DNA of 64,000 nt, taken from assembly GCA_964527565.1 (NCBI GenBank), contig CAZGOY010000005.1, positions 50,055-114,054 on the forward strand, written 5' to 3'. Under the pieces are notes generated by a model. It ran no database searches, was not told the DNA's origin, and saw only the letters and a program-made list of their open reading frames with translations. The number at the start of each line of letters is the position of its first letter. Position 1 is the first letter of the stretch. This DNA comes from JAGXQV01 sp964527565 (lineage in GTDB: Bacteria; Pseudomonadota; Gammaproteobacteria; Burkholderiales; Sulfuricellaceae). This document shows, one piece after another, positions 9,007 to 16,578 of this stretch. Position numbers and translations under genes: made by a program.

Positions 9007-10231
9007 TTTGAGCGGTACGGTTTTGCACGATACGGGACTGGACGACATCGTCGATAATCCCCCGGCAAAATTTGTTGATGTTGATTAGACGGATGCGCGA
9101 GCCGAAACCCACGAATCCCAGAGTCACTGCGAGTTTACCAAATACCTCGTCGGCAAAGGAGGAGGCGATGAGTTCCACCCCAGTGAAATCGATTTCGAGC
9201 ATGTCGTCAGGCGCGGCAACCAGCAGGTTTTCTATCTTGTGGCGGATTTTCAGGCCGGTGGGGCGGTTTCCAAAACCGCTCGCTTCTTCGGCCAGCGCCA
9301 TGCGCATCTTGCCGACCGGAGTATCCTTGCCATACAAGGATTCATTGAACGGATAGCCCGGCGCGCTACCCCATAACGCTTTCTCAATTTCTATCGGTTC
9401 GGCGGTATTCAGTTGAATATCCACGAACGTACCTGGAAAAGGAGGGAAATCGCCCTTGATGTCGAGCCGGTCGTTTTGCCATTCGACTCGCCCCCGCTGG
9501 GAATGGATGGCCATCCGCCCGCCCTTGTTGATTTTTACGATCTGCAAGGTGCCGGTCAACCCCTTGCCCTGGCCGAAATCCGGGCGGGAAGTAATGCCTT
9601 CCTTGAGCGCGTGTGCTATCGCATCCTCGTCACTCCATTCCTGTGGAAAGGCTTTGCGAATGGTCTCGGGAATCCCTACCCCGCCGTCCGCCACGGCAAT
9701 TGCCATGTGATGCGTTTTTGGGTGAACCACGACCTGCATCCAGCCCCGCTCCACGCTGGCGTGGACCAGAACGTTACCGGCGATTTCGTTCAATGCCCAT
9801 TCAAAGGATTGCAACACCCCTCCGGCATAAGTCGCCTTTTCCAGAATCTGATGGATTTGTTGGCTGATAAGGTCATTGAGGCTGGAATCGTCGGAAAAAC
9901 CATGCAAGGCATTGGCCTTGTCCGTGGGTACCATCCCCGATTGCGGATCGAGGCAGGCCGCATAGTTGGACTCCACCATGGCGCGGCGGCACAACTCATC
10001 CTCCGGCAGCGTCACATTGAACCCTACGTTGCTGCTTCGCCGATATTGATCGAGCAGAACGACCAAGGGGACAAACCCGTTTGGGAAAGCCCGTTTCAGA
10101 TGAGAAAAATCCAGAATGACATCGAGAAATCCCTGATTGTCCACCAAGTCGAAAAGACGTTTTTGCACCCACTGGAAAGCGGGCCAGCCGAAATCGTCGG
10201 AGCTTACGACAATTTCGTTGTTCGCGCTCAT
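8996..10231 (-). CDS. STAS-HATPase-STAS-like (DUF4325) signalling protein
   Basis: The 411-residue protein has three parts. Residues 1 to about 120 look STAS-like (LDVILDFSHLKRAFPNGFV). A GHKL-type ATPase core follows at about 140-270, with the N-box NEIAGNVLVHA, G1 motif VADGGVGIP and G2 motif GQGKGLTG. The C-terminus (about 305-400) is DUF4325-like, with EIDFTGVELIASSFADEVFGK. The combination recalls anti-sigma kinase/anti-anti-sigma partner switches in one chain; no phospho-acceptor His box is seen. It lies between glyQ and glyS, overlapping glyQ by 4 bases (ATGA) and glyS by 11, so all three share one mRNA. Its function is unknown. Confidence 0.8.
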   Translation of the reverse strand: MSANNEIVVSSDDFGWPAFQWVQKRLFDLVDNQGFLDVILDFSHLKRAFPNGFVPLVVLLDQYRRSSNVGFNVTLPEDELCRRAMVESNYAACLDPQSGMVPTDKANALHGFSDDSSLNDLISQQIHQILEKATYAGGVLQSFEWALNEIAGNVLVHASVERGWMQVVVHPKTHHMAIAVADGGVGIPETIRKAFPQEWSDEDAIAHALKEGITSRPDFGQGKGLTGTLQIVKINKGGRMAIHSQRGRVEWQNDRLDIKGDFPPFPGTFVDIQLNTAEPIEIEKALWGSAPGYPFNESLYGKDTPVGKMRMALAEEASGFGNRPTGLKIRHKIENLLVAAPDDMLEIDFTGVELIASSFADEVFGKLAVTLGFVGFGSRIRLININKFCRGIIDDVVQSRIVQNRTAQNGH

Positions 10232-11145
10232 GCCGCTTTCTTCTCCAACTGTGCCAGCGCTTCGGCGGCATGTTCCGGCTTTGCCATTGGAAAACCCCGC
10301 CGCGCGCGGCTGTCCAGGTAGCTCTGCGCCACGCTGCGCGCCAGGTTGCGGATGCGCCCGATGTAGGCGGCGCGTTCGGTCACGGAAATCGCGCCGCGCG
10401 CGTCGAGCAGGTTGAAGGTGTGGGCGGCTTTCAGGACTTGTTCATAGGCGGGCAGCGCCAATTGGTGTTCCATCAGGTGTTTGGCCTGTTTTTCGTGAGC
10501 GTTGAAGGCGGCGAGCAGGAACTCGATGTCGCTGTGCTCGAAGTTGTAGGTGGATTGCTCCACCTCGTTCTGGTGGTAGACGTCGCGGTAAGTGAGCCCT
10601 TCCGTCCAGGTCAGGTCGAAGACGTTTTCCACGCCTTGCAGGTACATCGCCAGGCGCTCCAGGCCGTAGGTGATTTCCCCGGTGATCGGCTTGCAGTCGA
10701 TGCCGCCGACCTGCTGGAAATAGGTGAACTGGGTCACTTCCATGCCGTTCAGCCACACTTCCCAGCCCAACCCCCAGGCACCCAGGGTGGGGTTTTCCCA
10801 GTCGTCCTCGACGAAGCGGATGTCGTTCTTTTTCAGATCGAAGCCCAGCGCTTCCAGCGATCCCAGATACAGCTCCAGGATGTTTTCCGGCGCGGGCTTG
10901 AGCACCACCTGAAACTGGTAGTAGTGTTGCAGGCGGTTGGGGTTTTCGCCGTAGCGCCCATCCTTGGGGCGGCGCGAAGGTTGCACGTATGCCGCGTTCC
11001 ACGGCTCCGGGCCGAGCGAGCGCAGGAAGGTGGCGGTGTGGCTGGTGCCCGCGCCCACTTCCATGTCGTAAGGCTGGAGCAGCGCGCAACCGCGTTGCCC
11101 CCAGTAATTTTGCAGCGTGAGGATGATGTCCTGAAAAGTCAGCAT
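10228..11145 (-). CDS. glyQ: Glycyl-tRNA synthetase alpha subunit
   Basis: A 305-residue catalytic alpha chain of the heterotetrameric bacterial glycyl-tRNA synthetase (class II). The family sequence is clear throughout: LTFQDIILTLQNYWGQRGC, QPYDMEVGAGTSHTATFLR, and motif-2 like YVQPSRRPKDGRYGENPNRLQHYYQFQV. It makes glycyl-adenylate and works with GlyS for tRNA recognition. Its stop overlaps the start of the STAS/HATPase gene (ATGA), an unusual arrangement since glyQ is normally followed directly by glyS. No strong promoter was recognised in the roughly 150 bases upstream; a TAGAAT at 11179-11184 is a possible -10. Confidence 0.97.
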   Translation of the reverse strand: MLTFQDIILTLQNYWGQRGCALLQPYDMEVGAGTSHTATFLRSLGPEPWNAAYVQPSRRPKDGRYGENPNRLQHYYQFQVVLKPAPENILELYLGSLEALGFDLKKNDIRFVEDDWENPTLGAWGLGWEVWLNGMEVTQFTYFQQVGGIDCKPITGEITYGLERLAMYLQGVENVFDLTWTEGLTYRDVYHQNEVEQSTYNFEHSDIEFLLAAFNAHEKQAKHLMEHQLALPAYEQVLKAAHTFNLLDARGAISVTERAAYIGRIRNLARSVAQSYLDSRARRGFPMAKPEHAAEALAQLEKKAA

Positions 11146-11290
11146 GTCCGTGATTCTGGCCGGATTTCAAAGGAACGAATTCTACTGGTTTTCCAGGGGC
11201 GGCAACACCCCGCGCCGCTTATCGCATGGGCGTTGCGCGAGCCTCCCGTCAATATCCGTGAAGGGACGGAAAATGCTCGTGAAATACCAG

Positions 11291-11319
11291 AGAAAAAAAG
11301 ACCTGCGCAAGCAGGTCTT
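11291..11319 (-). terminator. Intrinsic terminator of the DUF302 transcript
   Basis: Read on the minus strand, a perfect 9-bp stem (AAGACCTGC/GCAGGTCTT, 11298-11319) with a 4-base TTGC loop is followed by a run of seven T. It lies 28 bases beyond the DUF302 stop codon and closes the TlpA/Met-rich/DUF302 gene group. Confidence 0.9.
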
Positions 11320-11346
11320 GTGGATTGCAGTGGGGCTTGCCCCGGA

Positions 11347-12045
11347 TTACAGGTCGCCGTTGGCGCCCGCCTTCATCATGTCTTCCATGACGTCGCGGAT
11401 GCGGCGCGACTCCTGGTACAGGTCCGCGTCCATCTTGTTGGGATTCTGGCTGTAATCCAGCCAGGAAATGTCCCAATCGATGGTAATCAGCCAAATCTCC
11501 TTGTTGGCGTCTTCCAGCACCGCGATGCGGCAAGGCAGGAAGGCAATCAATTCGGGGACATAATCCAGCAGACGGCGCGCCACCACGGAATCGCAGAAAC
11601 TGAACACTTCCACGCGCGGCGAGGGCTTGCCGGTCACCGCCTCCACGTCCTTGGAAAGCGGGCTGTGGCCGACATACTTGTAGTTGTGCGTGTTGGCGCG
11701 CAACTTCATGGAATCGACCACCTCGTCGAAGCTGACGCCGGGCTTGGCCTTCACCTTGTAGGTCATGAGGCTGACCATTTCCCGCATGGACAGCGGGTTG
11801 ACCAGCATCATGCTCTGAACAGCCTTGGCCTTGGCTTCCTTGCTGATGCTTTCCGAAACCGTGTTGGGCGGAATGTCTTTTTTCGGCAGTGTCGGGAAAG
11901 CAAACATCGGGGGCTGCATTGTCTGCCCCGCAGGTTTGGCGGCTTCCGTCTTCTGCGCTGCCGCTTTGGTCACATCCGCAGCAACGGCGGAAGCCGCGCC
12001 GGTAAATGCGACGAGCAGCAGTAGTGCGTTTAGTGGGTTACGCAT
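11347..12045 (-). CDS. Exported DUF302 domain protein
   Basis: This 232-residue protein has a signal peptide (residues 1 to about 23, ending AVAA) and an Ala/Lys/Pro-rich linker. The C-terminal DUF302 domain, about residues 95-200, has TYKVKAKPGVSFDEVVDSMK, VEVFSFCDSVVARRLLDYVPELIAFLPCRIAV with two Cys, then ITIDWDISWL. DUF302 has no established reaction; such proteins are frequent in sulfur- and nitrogen-oxidising proteobacteria. The gene follows the Met-rich repeat protein on the same strand (85-base gap) and ends at a strong terminator, so it is probably the last gene of that transcript. The role in the periplasm is unknown. Confidence 0.75.
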   Translation of the reverse strand: MRNPLNALLLLVAFTGAASAVAADVTKAAAQKTEAAKPAGQTMQPPMFAFPTLPKKDIPPNTVSESISKEAKAKAVQSMMLVNPLSMREMVSLMTYKVKAKPGVSFDEVVDSMKLRANTHNYKYVGHSPLSKDVEAVTGKPSPRVEVFSFCDSVVARRLLDYVPELIAFLPCRIAVLEDANKEIWLITIDWDISWLDYSQNPNKMDADLYQESRRIRDVMEDMMKAGANGDL

Positions 12046-12130
12046 GACTCAAATCCTTGCAGTATCCGAAGGGAAAAGCCGACTATCCGGGCAGCGGCTG
12101 CCCGGATGCCGTGTTGCCGGAAAGGCAGCC

Positions 12131-13291
12131 TTATTCAGCGGCCTTGGCCTTAGCCTTGGGCTTTGCCTTTTTGGGCGCGGCGGCAGGATTCATGGCCTTG
12201 GAAGCGCCGGTGGTCATGCCGGTCATGCCGGTGCTCATGTCGCCCATCGCCTTCGGCATGGTATTCATCATGGTCATCATGGAAAACATCATGTTGGTCA
12301 TCATGGCCGGATCCATCATTTTCATCATGGAATCCATCATTTTCGGATCGGTCATGATGCCCATCCACTGACCCATCATTTTCGGATCGACCATCTGCAT
12401 CATCGCCTGCATCATTTTCGGGTCGGTCATCATGCCCATCCAGGCATTCATCATTTTCGGATCAGCCATCGCCATCATGGATTCCATCAGCTTGGGATCG
12501 GTCATCATGCCCATCCACTGATTCATGACCGCGGGGTCAGCCATTTTCATCATGGATTCCATCAGCTTGGGGTCGGTAGCCATCTTCATGAAGCCGTCCA
12601 TCATCTTGGGATCGGCCATCTTCATCATGGCTTCCATCATCTTGGGATCGGTGGCCATGGCCATCCACTGGTTCATCATCTGCGGGTCGGCCATCTTCAT
12701 CATGGACTCGATCATCTTCGGATCAGTGGCCATCTTCATCATGCCTTCCATCAGCTTCGGATCGGCCATTTTCATCATGGCTTCGATCATTTTGGGATCG
12801 GTAGCCATTTTCATGAAGCCTTCCATCATCTTGGGGTCGGCCATTTTCATCATGGATTCCATCATTTTCGGATCGACCATGACCTTCATCATGCCTTCCA
12901 TCATTTTCGGATCGACCATCTTCATCATGGAATCCATCAGTTTGGGATCGGTCATCATGCCCATCCACTGATTCATGATCTTGGGGTCGGCCATTTTCAT
13001 CATGGCTTCCATCATCTTGGGATCGGTCATCATGCCCATCCACTGGTTCATCATCTTGGGATCAGCCATTTTCATCATGGCTTCGATCATTTTGGGATCG
13101 GTAGCCATTTTCATGAAGCCGTCCATCATCTTCGGATCGAACATCTTTGACATGCCATCCAACGACTTGGCCCAATCGGTGGTGGCCTGGGTCATGGCCT
13201 TGGTGTCAATGGCGGGGGCGGCGGCATACGCCATGCTGGCCTGGCAGCAAAGGGCAACGGTGAGGGCAACAACGGATTTCTTCAGGTTCAT
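12131..13291 (-). CDS. Exported methionine-rich tandem-repeat protein
   Basis: The 386-residue product has a signal peptide (about 1-24, ending MAYAA), a short linker, and from residue 52 to 326 an array alternating 12- and 13-residue units, each starting with Asp-Pro (type DPKMMEAMMKMA then DPKMMNQWMGMMT). The C-terminus is also Met-rich, then Lys/Ala-rich. I count 116 Met (about 30%), 97 of them within the 275-residue array. The only cysteines are in the signal peptide and no His is seen. DP at each unit start suggests helix caps, giving a stack of short Met-faced helices. Met clusters can bind Cu(I)/Ag(I) or absorb oxidants. Not a family I recognise. Confidence 0.85.
   Translation of the reverse strand: MNLKKSVVALTVALCCQASMAYAAAPAIDTKAMTQATTDWAKSLDGMSKMFDPKMMDGFMKMATDPKMIEAMMKMADPKMMNQWMGMMTDPKMMEAMMKMADPKIMNQWMGMMTDPKLMDSMMKMVDPKMMEGMMKVMVDPKMMESMMKMADPKMMEGFMKMATDPKMIEAMMKMADPKLMEGMMKMATDPKMIESMMKMADPQMMNQWMAMATDPKMMEAMMKMADPKMMDGFMKMATDPKLMESMMKMADPAVMNQWMGMMTDPKLMESMMAMADPKMMNAWMGMMTDPKMMQAMMQMVDPKMMGQWMGIMTDPKMMDSMMKMMDPAMMTNMMFSMMTMMNTMPKAMGDMSTGMTGMTTGASKAMNPAAAPKKAKPKAKAKAAE
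12314..13138 (-). repeat. Eleven in-frame 75-base coding repeats (25 residues each)
   Basis: Eleven consecutive 75-base copies, each a 13-codon plus a 12-codon unit opening with Asp-Pro codons, make up most of the Met-rich gene. Copies are diverged at the Ile/Met/Leu and Ser/Ala/Gly positions but never change in length. That indicates expansion by unequal exchange, followed by selection on frame and Met content. Confidence 0.9.
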
Positions 13292-13361
13292 GTCTCTTCC
13301 TTCCTTGATTTTGATTGATTAATTAACAAAACAGGCACCTCTTGGCGGATGCTTGCGAAAC

Positions 13362-13874
13362 CTAATTCCATTTTTTCTCGGGAAACTCCAGCCGGTAACC
13401 ATGGATGAACTGGTTGACGATATCCTGGTCGATCATGCCCATTTTGACAAAAACCATCTCGCTGTCCGGTGCGTAGAGATAGGAGGTCGGGTAGAACGGA
13501 ACCGGGCCGACCTGCTTGATCGGGCTGTGCTCGTCGCGCGATTTGCCGCCCATCACGATGGGGAATTTGACCTTGTGCTTTTTGAGCAGATAGTGGACCG
13601 AATCGGTGTTGTTGTAGTCCATGGCGATGCCGATGACGACAATGTCGCTGCGTTGCTTTTGCAGATCATCCAGGTCGGGGAGTTCCTTCCAGCAGGGCGG
13701 GCACCAGGGTGCCCAAAAATTGACCAGCACCCATTTTCCCTTGAGGTCGGAAAGACGATGCTGCTTGCCGCTGGTATCGGTAAAATTGAAATTGATGGCC
13801 TCAACCGCCTGCGCTGAAGGAATCAGGGCAAGAAAAAACCACAACAGAAGCGCGGGGAAAAACCTGTACGGCAT
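13362..13874 (-). CDS. TlpA/ResA-type periplasmic thioredoxin-like protein
   Basis: A 170-residue protein with a signal peptide or anchor (1 to about 23) and a thioredoxin fold. The redox motif WCPPC (Cys58/Cys61) sits in VNFWAPWCPPCWKELP, and the cis-proline loop is GPVPFYPTSYL. TlpA-like proteins reduce periplasmic disulfides, for example in cytochrome c or oxidase maturation. The stop is 70 bases before the start of the Met-rich gene on the same strand; no terminator is visible there, so co-transcription is likely. Unlike typical TlpA, the C-terminus lacks the usual GxxG-type ending and instead ends HGYRLEFPEKKWN. The partner substrate is unknown. Confidence 0.85.
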   Translation of the reverse strand: MPYRFFPALLLWFFLALIPSAQAVEAINFNFTDTSGKQHRLSDLKGKWVLVNFWAPWCPPCWKELPDLDDLQKQRSDIVVIGIAMDYNNTDSVHYLLKKHKVKFPIVMGGKSRDEHSPIKQVGPVPFYPTSYLYAPDSEMVFVKMGMIDQDIVNQFIHGYRLEFPEKKWN

Positions 13875-13978
13875 CGTCGTCTGGCCGGTTAAGAAAAGTG
13901 CGGTTATCTTATAAGAGGATTAGGGTTTTGGTTAATTTTATTTTTGATGGCGAGATAAAGCGGGATTATAGAAGCGCC

Positions 13979-14015
13979 GGGCCGGGGAAGCCCGAATAGC
14001 GGATTTCCCCGGCCC
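13979..14015 (-). terminator. Possible terminator hairpin after the YeeE gene
   Basis: An 11-bp inverted repeat (GGGCCGGGGAA at 13979-13989 with its complement at 14005-14015) lies 16 bases beyond the YeeE stop codon. There is no T run after it on the minus strand, so it may need Rho or act only as an mRNA-stabilising structure. Confidence 0.45.
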
Positions 14016-14030
14016 GATTAACTAACTGGA

Positions 14031-15143
14031 TCAGGCTTCGCGCATCATCAGGTAATACTGGATTTTCATGGTAATCGCCGCGCCCGCAACGATGGAGATG
14101 AAGGCCAGTATCGAGCCCAGCGACAGGGTGGAAACGCCGGTCATGCCCTGGCCGATGGTACAACCCATCGCCGTCACGCCGCCGAAGCCCATCATGGTAC
14201 CGCCGATGATGTGGCGGAACATGTCCTGCGAGGAGGAAAAATGCTCCCAGCGGAAGGACTTGGTAAGCAGCGCGTAGATGAAGGAGCCGATGCCGACGCC
14301 GAACACGGTGGCGATACCGAAGGTAATCACCGTCGAAGTGTCTGTCCAGTAAGCCCAGTATTCCATGGTGTAGGCAGTCGGCGCCACGAAGGACATGGAT
14401 TCCGCCAGCTTGGAGTTGGTGCCGAAATACATGACTTCCAGGGTTTCCTGGTTTTCCGCCAGCCCCAGATGCCCGGTTGCATACCAGCCGCCGACCACCA
14501 CCAAGCCGAGCAGCAAGCCTGCAAGATTGTTGTCGAGGTGCTTGCGGAATTCATGATCCATGAACACGAAAATCAGGATGGCCAGCGCCACCGCGCCGGT
14601 TACCGCCAGCAGCATGGTTTGCGCGTCCAGCCCGCCGACGCCGCCGAGCAGGGTCGGCAGGGTTTGCCCGCCCTCCAGGTGCAAGGTAACCGCCGGAGCC
14701 TGCAGCACATTGACGCGGAAGGCGCCTAAAATGCCCTTGAGCGTCACCATGGCGGCGAAGCCCATGTAGATGAATACCACCACCGACTTCAGATTGCCGC
14801 CGCCAACGCGTACCAGGGTTTTGTTGCCGCAGCCGGAAGCCAGCGTCATGCCGACGCCGAACACCGCGCCGCCGACGATATAAGCCAGCCAGGGAAAGCT
14901 GGTGCCGGTGTAGATGGTCTTGGAAAGGTCCAGATAGCCCAGGTAGGCCAGCAGGTTGGTGCCGATCATCGCCACGGCGATAGCCAGTAGCCAAGCGCGC
15001 ATCCGCCCCCAGTCGCCCATGTTGACGATGTCGGAAATCGCTCCCATGGTGCAGAAGTTGCTTTTGTTGGCAATGAAGCCGAATACCGCGCCGAGGCCGA
15101 AGCCCCACCACGCAATGGTTGTTGCCAGATCCGATGCCGCCAT
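14031..15143 (-). CDS. YeeE/YedE (TsuA-type) sulfur-compound transporter
   Basis: This 370-residue polytopic membrane protein belongs to the YeeE/YedE family, some members of which import thiosulfate. Three conserved Cys positions of the transport path are visible: NKSNFCTMG (Cys31), LASGCGNKTLVRVGGGN (Cys105) and TAMGCTIGQGMTG (Cys328). The last two are the glycine-rich half-sites of the duplicated fold. It has its own probable promoter at 15175-15202 and an AGGAGGAG ribosome site, part of which can pair in a small CTCCT/AGGAG hairpin. A sulfur substrate fits the nearby thioredoxin-like and cysteine-desulfurase-derived genes; thiosulfate is the best guess. Confidence 0.85.
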   Translation of the reverse strand: MAASDLATTIAWWGFGLGAVFGFIANKSNFCTMGAISDIVNMGDWGRMRAWLLAIAVAMIGTNLLAYLGYLDLSKTIYTGTSFPWLAYIVGGAVFGVGMTLASGCGNKTLVRVGGGNLKSVVVFIYMGFAAMVTLKGILGAFRVNVLQAPAVTLHLEGGQTLPTLLGGVGGLDAQTMLLAVTGAVALAILIFVFMDHEFRKHLDNNLAGLLLGLVVVGGWYATGHLGLAENQETLEVMYFGTNSKLAESMSFVAPTAYTMEYWAYWTDTSTVITFGIATVFGVGIGSFIYALLTKSFRWEHFSSSQDMFRHIIGGTMMGFGGVTAMGCTIGQGMTGVSTLSLGSILAFISIVAGAAITMKIQYYLMMREA

Positions 15144-15174
15144 GATTATTTTCTCCTCCTTTTTAGGAGCGGAA

Positions 15175-15202
15175 ATTCTAATCCAAATCGAGCAAAGCGC
15201 AA
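15175..15202 (-). promoter_or_regulatory. Sigma-70 type promoter for the YeeE gene
   Basis: On the minus strand TTGCGC (15202-15197) and TAGAAT (15180-15175) are spaced by 16 bases, about 30 bases upstream of the start codon. The -10 matches 5 of 6 consensus positions. The surrounding AT-rich sequence has no other feature. Confidence 0.45.
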
Positions 15203-15307
15203 TTCCGACGGGGGGACAATTTACCTATGCCAGCATAAACCCTGCTTATTGACTGAGTTTTATCGGGACGGCGTATCCAGCGCCCACCCGCCAGGAAAAT
15301 GCCGGGC

Positions 15308-15856
15308 TCAATCCGCCTCGTCGATCAGCGCCTGCACCTGCGCCACCACGGCGGGGCTGTCGAAATCCCGGCCACCCACGGCACGTAGCGCGATGCGGCC
15401 GCGTTTGTCCACCACGAAACTGGTCGGCAAGCCCTTCACCGGCCACTGGCGCATCGCCCGACCATCCAGGTCCAGCAACAGCGGGAAGGCGGGAGCGGGT
15501 TCCAGCGTGCCGGTAAAGGCGAATATCGTGCCGTCATCCTCGCCGGCGTTGACCGCCAGAATCTCGAAATGCCCGCGCGGAAAACGCTGGTAGAGGCGCT
15601 GCATGGACGGCATCTCGCGGCGGCAGGGCGGACACCATGTGGCCCAGAAATTCACCAGCACCACCTTGCCGCGCAGGCCGGACAGGCTGTGCGTCTTGCC
15701 ATCGCCGTCCTGCAGTTTGATCTCGGGGGCCGGGAGACGCTCGGCAAGGACGATCAACCCTTGCCGGTTTTCCGCCGCCATTGGCGCGACGGCCCACAGC
15801 AACAACAAAGCCCCCAGGAACAGCGGGTAAATATCAGTTATTCCGATCTTGCGCAC
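15308..15856 (-). CDS. TlpA family disulfide reductase
   Basis: A 182-residue thioredoxin-fold protein anchored or exported by an N-terminal hydrophobic segment (about 8-28). It has an intact WCPPC motif (Cys75/Cys78, VNFWATWCPPCRREMPSM) and the cis-Pro loop VKGLPTSFVVDKRGRI. These are classic ResA/TlpA features, so it most likely reduces disulfides in the periplasm. Its start lies 23 bases inside the end of the preceding exported protein gene, so the two are coupled. It is clearly different from the other TlpA-like protein in the window, keeping the usual VDKRGRIALRAVG strand and C-terminal helix. Confidence 0.88.
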   Translation of the reverse strand: MRKIGITDIYPLFLGALLLLWAVAPMAAENRQGLIVLAERLPAPEIKLQDGDGKTHSLSGLRGKVVLVNFWATWCPPCRREMPSMQRLYQRFPRGHFEILAVNAGEDDGTIFAFTGTLEPAPAFPLLLDLDGRAMRQWPVKGLPTSFVVDKRGRIALRAVGGRDFDSPAVVAQVQALIDEAD

Positions 15857-16433
15857 AACGCACTCCCTTTAAAATGTGTTCCTCGTTACGGCCCTGCACC
15901 GTCCAGCGCAGCACCAGGTCGAAACGCCCGCCGGGCGGCAGCATGAAGGTGCTCATCCCCTGATTCCAGTCGCCCGGCTCGAAAGTTTGCTCGCTGGGAA
16001 ACTGCGACCATTCAAAAGCGATTTTCTGGGCGGCGGGCAAGCCGCGCGCCGTCCACTCCGCCATCCAGTCTTCCTTCAGCTTGGGGGGCTGGCCGCCCCG
16101 CCCCGGAACCACGGCTCGCCACTCCGCCAGCCGGTAATGAATGGCGGCGGGCGCCGCATCGTTACGCAGGACAGTCATGAAAACGCAGGCCGTCGCATAG
16201 TGCCCGGCATCTTCGCGCGCAAAGCCGCGTCCCATGAAAAAGGCGCGTGACTGGTCCGGGGTCAGCTGGGTCAATTCGACAACAACCCCGTTGCGAGCGG
16301 TTTTCCAGCTTTCCAGACCGCTGTCCGGATTGCGTTCGTGAAGCGTTTCACCTGCCCACGCCAGCGAATGGCCAGCCAGCATCCCGGTCAGCGTCAGCAG
16401 GAACGAGCGTATGGTTATTTCCTTTATCGCCAC
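15834..16433 (-). CDS. Exported protein of unknown function
   Basis: The 199-residue product has an N-terminal signal segment (about 9-27, ending AWAGE) and no domain I recognise. The mature part contains LTPDQSRAFFMGRGF, CVFMTVLRNDAAPAAIHYRLAEWR and a Trp-rich C-terminal half ending in HILKGVRC, the region resembling an immunoglobulin-like sandwich. It shares 23 bases with the downstream TlpA gene and so is probably made together with it. That suggests a periplasmic client or partner of the thioredoxin. The deleted cysteine desulfurase lies 146 bases upstream on the same strand. Confidence 0.6.
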   Translation of the reverse strand: MAIKEITIRSFLLTLTGMLAGHSLAWAGETLHERNPDSGLESWKTARNGVVVELTQLTPDQSRAFFMGRGFAREDAGHYATACVFMTVLRNDAAPAAIHYRLAEWRAVVPGRGGQPPKLKEDWMAEWTARGLPAAQKIAFEWSQFPSEQTFEPGDWNQGMSTFMLPPGGRFDLVLRWTVQGRNEEHILKGVRCAQDRNN

Positions 16434-16578
16434 ACTCTATCTCCTCGAATTCATTCAACAACAATTGTCGGTTACGGCCAGAAACGAGCCAAGCGGCAAG
16501 CTGCCCGGCATTGTTCGTTATCGCCGATCCAGCGCCCGCGCGGCGTATCGTACCAGGCGTCATGGCTCGCCGCATCCA

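Noticed and set aside
12314..13138. Regular 75-base repeats considered as CRISPR or satellite DNA
   Set aside because: There are no unique spacers, the repeat is coding with conserved frame, and no cas genes are near.
11825..13150. A 441-codon plus-strand frame rich in His, Gly and Phe that looks like a metal-binding repeat protein
   Set aside because: It is the antisense reading of the Met-rich repeat (codons ATG/AAG become CAT/CTT). It has no ribosome site, and the minus-strand gene has a signal peptide and good AAGGAAG.
13979..14015. A strong terminator after the YeeE gene
   Set aside because: The hairpin is good but has no T run on the minus strand, so only a low-confidence call was kept.
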